DNA from: an uncultured Isosphaeraceae bacterium
Lineage (GTDB): Bacteria > Planctomycetota > Planctomycetia > Isosphaerales > Isosphaeraceae
DNA length: 7,817 nucleotides
NCBI GenBank assembly: GCA_937907405.1
Contig: CALCIC010000772.1
Span: 1-7,817 of the forward strand
Reading direction: 5' to 3'
Made by a program: the position numbers and the translations under genes. Below, in pieces: positions 4,713 to 7,817 of this stretch. Below the pieces are notes generated by a model that was given only the letters and a program-made list of their open reading frames with translations, ran no database searches and had not been told where the DNA came from. Numbering within the stretch: position 1 is the stretch's first letter; the number at the start of each line of letters is the position of its first letter.

Positions 4713-6395
4713 TCAGTCCACCTTGGCGTTCCAGACGCGGACCCGGCCGCCGGCCCGCGTTCCGTCCACCGCGCCGGACCAACGGTTCATCGCTTGAACG
4801 AGCTGGCTCAAGCCGGCGGCTCCAATCGTCGTGCTCGACGCGGCCTTGACGACCTCGTTCGAGCTAAGCGGCTTGCCGTTGAGCACAAGCGCCACGTCCA
4901 GCCCTTGCTCCGAGATCGTCGCCGGCGGCGTCACGACCACCGGGGGGATCACGACCACCGGAGGAGTCACCACCGGGGGCGGAGTCACCACCACCGGGGG
5001 AGTCACCACCACCGGGGGCGGCGTCACGACCACCGGGGGAGTCACCACCACCGGGGGAGTCACCACCACCGGGGGAGTCACCACCACCGGGGGCGTGACG
5101 AGGGCTCCTGGTACGAGCGAGGCCGACCTGGCGAGGTCGAGGCGGCCGATCGTGATCCCGGTCACGGAGTCGTAGACCGGCCTGGCGCCCTGTTCGAGCC
5201 ACCCGGTGATTTGGTCGACCGTCGGCATCGTGTGATATCGCGATTCGTAGAGCTGTTGAAGCAGCACGACCGAGCCGGAAACCAGAGGAGCGGCGAAGCT
5301 GGTGCCGTCGACCGTGGAATAGCCGGAGGCCCCGGAAGGGGCGACGATCCCCGCGCCGGGGGCGGCGACGACCGTGGCCGACGCGCCGCCGACGGCCGAG
5401 CCCAGGCGCTGGGCGTTCGCGACGAAGTTGTCGTTGACGTCGGTGGCGGTGACGCTGATGACGCCGTCGATGATCGACGTGAAGCCCTCGCCCTGCTGGC
5501 CGTTGAAGCTGTTGCCGGTCGCCGAGACCACGGGGATGTTCATCGCCTTGAGCTGCTGGACCAGCCCGGTGATCTTTTGGCCGACCCCCGCGTCCTGGGC
5601 GAACCAGTTGCGGGCGTAGTTGCCGCCGTTGGACAACGACATGTTCACGACCGTGATGTTGTAGTCGGAGTGGTGGTCGACGACCCACTGGAGGGCGGCG
5701 GCGATGTTGTCGAGGTTGGCCGCGTTGTCGTCGCCCGTGACCTTCAGCGCGACGACGTCGACTCCAGGCGCGACGCCCAGATGATCGGGCTCGGCGCCGC
5801 CGATCAGACCGGCCACGGAGGTCCCGTGCTCCGAGGTCGTCGCCAGCGGGTCGCCGTCGCCGGCGGCGAAGTCGTAGCCGGCGACCACCTTGGAGCCGGC
5901 GCCGAACCCGCCGCCCAGCGCCTTGTTGTTGTAGTTTACGCCGGTGTCGATCACCGCGACCGTCATCCCCTTGCCGTCGATGTTGTATTTCAGCCGCGTC
6001 GCCGCCGCGCCGATGATCGGGTCGAAGGCCGTAGGAGTCCCCACGGCGATCGCGCCGACCGGCGTCTCGGCGGTCCTCGCGAGCGACGCCCTCGCCAGGC
6101 CCGGCGCCCGCGAAGCGAACGCGCCCGGCCGAGCCGGGTTCGCATTCGCATTCATGCTCGCCCGAACATTGACTTTGGCGTTGACGTTGACGTTGACGTT
6201 GACCGAGGGCGTGGCGAGGGCCGCGACGCTCCGCGAACGATGCGCAGCCTCGACGCGCTGGACTGCGGCAGGATTCGGGAGGCGCGTCCCAAGCCCCGTC
6301 GAGAGCAAGACCCGCGTATCGAGCTGTTCCAACTCGACATGGAGGCGCTTGCGTCGAGAGTCTTTGGGACGGTTGCCATTCAGGGTCCAGGCCAT
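4713..6395 (-). CDS. Subtilisin-like S8 serine peptidase, planctomycete surface type
   Basis: This is a predicted exported or surface-bound endopeptidase of 560 residues. The basic N-terminus with RRKRLHVELEQLDTRVLLS (14-32) resembles the LEPR-XLL-type motif of planctomycete extracellular proteins; no classic hydrophobic signal peptide is seen. A low-complexity Val-Asn/Ala-Asn stretch follows (65-87). The subtilase domain spans about 125-425 and is complete: Asp150 in VIDTG, His190 in EHGTSVAG, oxyanion Asn295 in SATGNS, and nucleophile Ser366 in DGTSFAAP. A Pro-Val linker (434-491, mostly TPPVVV units) leads to an unrecognised 69-residue end domain. ATG 6395 was chosen over two upstream in-frame starts (6428 and 6581) because GGGGAG sits nine bases before it and the basic motif then lies at the N-terminus. 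The gene has its own terminator at 4611-4650 and is divergent from kdsB. Its substrate is unknown; self-processing and envelope protein turnover are both possible. Confidence 0.93.
   Translation of the reverse strand: MAWTLNGNRPKDSRRKRLHVELEQLDTRVLLSTGLGTRLPNPAAVQRVEAAHRSRSVAALATPSVNVNVNVNAKVNVRASMNANANPARPGAFASRAPGLARASLARTAETPVGAIAVGTPTAFDPIIGAAATRLKYNIDGKGMTVAVIDTGVNYNNKALGGGFGAGSKVVAGYDFAAGDGDPLATTSEHGTSVAGLIGGAEPDHLGVAPGVDVVALKVTGDDNAANLDNIAAALQWVVDHHSDYNITVVNMSLSNGGNYARNWFAQDAGVGQKITGLVQQLKAMNIPVVSATGNSFNGQQGEGFTSIIDGVISVTATDVNDNFVANAQRLGSAVGGASATVVAAPGAGIVAPSGASGYSTVDGTSFAAPLVSGSVVLLQQLYESRYHTMPTVDQITGWLEQGARPVYDSVTGITIGRLDLARSASLVPGALVTPPVVVTPPVVVTPPVVVTPPVVVTPPPVVVTPPVVVTPPPVVTPPVVVIPPVVVTPPATISEQGLDVALVLNGKPLSSNEVVKAASSTTIGAAGLSQLVQAMNRWSGAVDGTRAGGRVRVWNAKVD
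4923..5096 (-). repeat. 18-base tandem repeat encoding the (TPPVVV)n linker
   Basis: About nine and a half copies of an 18-base unit (+ strand form GTCACCACCACCGGGGGA) lie in frame inside the peptidase gene and encode residues 434-491. Reading along the protein there are four perfect TPPVVV units, then TPPPVVV, TPPVVV, TPPPVV, TPPVVV, IPPVVV and a final TPP. The units nearest the catalytic domain are almost identical in DNA, while those at the C-terminal side carry ACGACC and GGAGGA variants. This suggests recent expansion from one end. The extra or missing codons always keep the frame. Confidence 0.95.
6180..6203 (-). repeat. Hexanucleotide microsatellite (GTCAAC)4 coding Val-Asn
   Basis: Four perfect copies of GTTGAC on the + strand (GTCAAC on the coding strand) encode Val-Asn four times, residues 65-72 of the peptidase. 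Degenerate relatives follow: KVNV, and ANAN from two CGCATT copies at 6141-6152. The array lies in the region between the N-terminal motif and the catalytic domain, where length change would be tolerated. A unit of six bases means slippage alters length without breaking the frame. Confidence 0.9.
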
Positions 6396-6404
6396 AGAGC
6401 GAAT

Positions 6405-6410
6405 CTCCCC
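6405..6410 (-). promoter_or_regulatory. Ribosome binding site that fixes the peptidase start
   Basis: On the - strand GGGGAG lies nine bases before the ATG at 6395. The alternative in-frame starts at 6428 and 6581 would put this site inside the coding region and add a 11- or 62-residue extension with no signal-peptide character. Confidence 0.65.
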
Positions 6411-6816
6411 AGACGGCCGCCAAACCATTGGCTCAGGCCGCCCCGCGATTCGGTTGTGAACACTCCCCTTCCATGGCGGAACCCGACTCGCCGGCCGTTT
6501 CCGCCCGGCGGCGAGTCGAAACCCGGAGAGTCCCCCCAGAGTCGGTCGGACTCGGTCGGGGCCCCTCGAAGCGCGTGACAAGGTTGTGTGGCGAGAGAAG
6601 GGCCGTCGGGCGTGCGAGGAGCGCGGCGCGAGGTCCGAAGACCTCGACGCGAGCGTCGATCTCCTCGTTCGCCCAGGGCCCTCCAGCCCGAGCGCGGAGA
6701 GTCGACGACGGGCCGGGATGGGATTCGAGGGGCTGGGGACACCCTCGACCGTTCACCCGGGGCCGGCGACTCGGCTACGAACGATCTCCGTCGGATCCGC
6801 CGCTCCTCGATCCGTC

Positions 6817-6845
6817 TTGCACCCCGTCTTGGGACGCACTAGAGT
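6817..6845 (+). promoter_or_regulatory. Possible kdsB promoter
   Basis: TTGCAC at 6817-6822 and TAGAGT at 6840-6845 are 17 bases apart, matching the consensus at three and four positions. Transcription would begin near 6852, just ahead of the stem-loop at 6862-6894, giving a leader of about 85 bases. The spacing is ideal but the hexamers are weak. Confidence 0.3.
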
Positions 6846-6861
6846 GAGGGCGAACCAGGTT

Positions 6862-6894
6862 GGCGCCGGTCGAGAACGGGTCTCCTCCGGTGCC
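6862..6894 (+). promoter_or_regulatory. Stem-loop in the kdsB leader
   Basis: GGCGCCGG at 6862-6869 pairs with CCGGTGCC at 6887-6894 (seven Watson-Crick pairs and one G-T). After a symmetric two-by-two internal loop, GAGA at 6872-6875 pairs with TCTC at 6881-6884 around ACGGG. It ends 41 bases before the kdsB ATG. It matches no riboswitch class I know. It could be a leader structure affecting stability or translation, or a chance fold. Confidence 0.35.
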
Positions 6895-6935
6895 CCTTGT
6901 ATCGGATGCGGTCCGAGTCGAGGTCCGAAGGAAAA

Positions 6936-7694
6936 ATGGAAAATGTCGCGGTGATTCCGGCGCGGTTCGCTTCGACCCGACTCCCCGGCAAACCCCTTTT
7001 ATCCGCCACCGGGCGGCCGCTGATCCAGCACGTGGTCGAAGCCGCGCGACGCGCGAAATCGTTGCGACGCGTCGTCGTCGCCACCGACGACCAGCGGATC
7101 GCCGACGCCGTCGCGGCCTTCGGCGGCGAATTCGTGATGACCCGCGCCGACCACGCGACCGGCTCCGACCGCGTCGCCGAGGCCGCCTCGCTGCTCCCCG
7201 AAGCGGCGATCGTCGTCAACATCCAGGGGGACGAGCCCGAGATCGAAGGATCGACGATCGATCACTTGATCACGCTCCTGGAGAACGACCCCGAGGCCCC
7301 GATGGCCACGTTGGCGACCCCGATCCGCGACGAGGCCGTCTATCGCGACCCGTCGTGCGTCAAGGTCGTCGCCTCGTCGCGCGGCCGGGCGCTCTATTTT
7401 TCGAGGAGTCCGATCCCCTGCCATCGCGACGGCCTCCCCGACTTCGCCTCGGCCGAGCCCCCCGCCGCCTTCCTCCACCTGGGCCTCTACGCCTACCGCC
7501 GCGACTTCCTCCTGAAGATCGGCGGCCTGCCGCGCTCGCCCCTCGAAGCGGCCGAGAAGCTCGAACAGCTCCGCGTCCTCGAAGCCGGCTTTCCGATCGC
7601 CCTCGGCGTCGTCGACGAGTCCTGCATCGGCGTCGACACCCCGGAAGACTACGCCCGATTCGTCGAGCGCTGGCGACGGGCGCATCCGGGCTGA
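6936..7694 (+). CDS. kdsB: 3-deoxy-manno-octulosonate cytidylyltransferase (CMP-Kdo synthetase)
   Basis: This predicted cytosolic enzyme activates Kdo with CTP to CMP-Kdo and pyrophosphate, the step before Kdo transfer to lipid A. The protein has 252 residues, against about 250 in the family. The nucleotide-binding VIPARFASTRLPGKPL (6-21) has the conserved Arg10 and Lys19. VVVATDD (46-52), DHATGSDRVAEA (72-83) and the metal-binding NIQGDEPEI (95-103, Asp99) follow. The C-terminal half has HLGLYAYRRDFL (181-192), LEQLRVLEAG (209-218) and IGVDTPED (231-238, Asp234 as the second metal ligand). ATG 6936 is chosen because family members begin a few residues before VIPAR. AAGGA at 6928-6932 lies only three bases before it, closer than usual; in-frame ATG 6906 and TTG 6897 would add 10 or 13 residues. 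No other Kdo or lipid A gene is in the window. The gene implies a Gram-negative-type outer membrane with Kdo. Confidence 0.97.
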   Translation: MENVAVIPARFASTRLPGKPLLSATGRPLIQHVVEAARRAKSLRRVVVATDDQRIADAVAAFGGEFVMTRADHATGSDRVAEAASLLPEAAIVVNIQGDEPEIEGSTIDHLITLLENDPEAPMATLATPIRDEAVYRDPSCVKVVASSRGRALYFSRSPIPCHRDGLPDFASAEPPAAFLHLGLYAYRRDFLLKIGGLPRSPLEAAEKLEQLRVLEAGFPIALGVVDESCIGVDTPEDYARFVERWRRAHPG

Positions 7695-7713
7695 ACGAGG
7701 AGGACGCGCGCAT

Positions 7714-7759
7714 CCCTTCTCCCCCCCGGGAGAAGGTGGCCGGGACGGCCGGATGAGGG
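7714..7759. repeat. REP-like double-hairpin intergenic element after kdsB
   Basis: CCTTCTCCC at 7715-7723 pairs with GGGAGAAGG at 7728-7736 (nine pairs, loop of four C). GGCCG at 7738-7742 pairs with CGGCC at 7746-7750, and outer CCCT at 7714-7717 could instead pair with AGGG at 7756-7759. From general knowledge, this pattern (CCCTTCTCCC, GGGAGAAGG, TGGCCG, CGGCC, GGATGAGGG) resembles dispersed intergenic palindromes seen in many copies in planctomycete and some proteobacterial genomes. It starts 20 bases after the kdsB stop and may serve as its transcript end. Copy number cannot be checked from one window. Confidence 0.6.
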
Positions 7760-7817
7760 TCATGGGATTTCGAGGTCGATCGCGCGGGAATCCAAGAATC
7801 CGTGATGACTCCGACGA

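Larger units (their letters stand above)
6396..6935. other. Divergent intergenic region between peptidase and kdsB
   Basis: These 540 bases separate two divergent genes and should contain both promoters. Open frames cross it on both strands, but their translations are Arg/Ser/Pro/Gly-rich with no recognisable fold or start signal, so I call no gene. Supported elements are the peptidase ribosome binding site (6405-6410), a candidate kdsB promoter (6817-6845) and a kdsB leader stem-loop (6862-6894). I could not find a convincing promoter for the peptidase. The central part (about 6430-6800) shows nothing I can name. Confidence 0.6.

Noticed and set aside
4923..5096. CRISPR-like array
   Set aside because: The 18-base units are head to tail without spacers and are in frame with a protein linker.
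4831..5175. + strand frame with TTTGGV repeats resembling a repetitive surface protein
   Set aside because: The repeat is the antisense reading of the TPPVVV linker of the protease, and nothing recognisable surrounds it.
4794..6578. 594-codon open frame on the + strand opposite the S8 peptidase
   Set aside because: It is extremely rich in Arg, His, Asp and Gly with no domain. It mirrors the codon bias of the real gene, and the opposite strand has a full catalytic triad.
6428..6954. Small + strand frames (up to 139 codons) in the divergent intergenic region
   Set aside because: They are rich in Arg, Ser, Pro and Gly, lack ribosome binding sites, show no family resemblance and overlap each other in different frames.

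Overview
The window is high-GC bacterial DNA with seven protein-coding genes, most likely from a planctomycete of the Isosphaeraceae type. Three things suggest this: very strong G/C preference at third codon positions; a secreted-type subtilase that opens with a basic stretch followed by LEQLDTRVLLS, a variant of the LEPR-XLL-like N-terminal motif common in planctomycete surface proteins; and lipopolysaccharide-type Kdo metabolism (kdsB). The assignment is inference, since there is no rRNA or other phylogenetic marker here.

Left part, + strand. The window opens inside an unrecognised gene (ends at 249). A strong hairpin follows its stop codon (291-331). Next come a small acylphosphatase (489-767), a six-helix ABC-2 type permease (867-1682) and a 645-residue exporter-type ABC protein (1847-3784). 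The ATPase domain of that last protein is the most unusual thing in the window. It has lost the glycines and Ser/Thr of Walker A, the whole LSGGQ signature and the Walker B aspartate, but keeps the Walker A lysine, Q-loop Gln, catalytic-position Glu and H-loop His in an intact frame.

Middle part, - strand. A classical SDR oxidoreductase (3851-4588) converges on the ABC gene. Upstream of it lies a subtilisin-like S8 peptidase (4713-6395) with a complete catalytic triad, a simple-repeat (Val-Asn) prodomain segment, a (TPPVVV)n linker and a short unrecognised C-terminal domain. A textbook intrinsic terminator for the peptidase (4611-4650) sits only 22 bases ahead of the SDR start, so the two genes are either uncoupled or linked by read-through.

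Right part, + strand. The peptidase and kdsB (6936-7694) diverge from a 540-base intergenic region. It holds a possible promoter and a leader stem-loop for kdsB and no convincing gene. A double-hairpin REP-like element follows kdsB (7714-7759). The genes do not form one obvious pathway. Most concern the cell envelope or export (two ABC membrane proteins, an exported protease, CMP-Kdo synthesis), with two soluble housekeeping-type enzymes (acylphosphatase, SDR) among them. I see no CRISPR array, tRNA, rRNA, transposase or phage gene.
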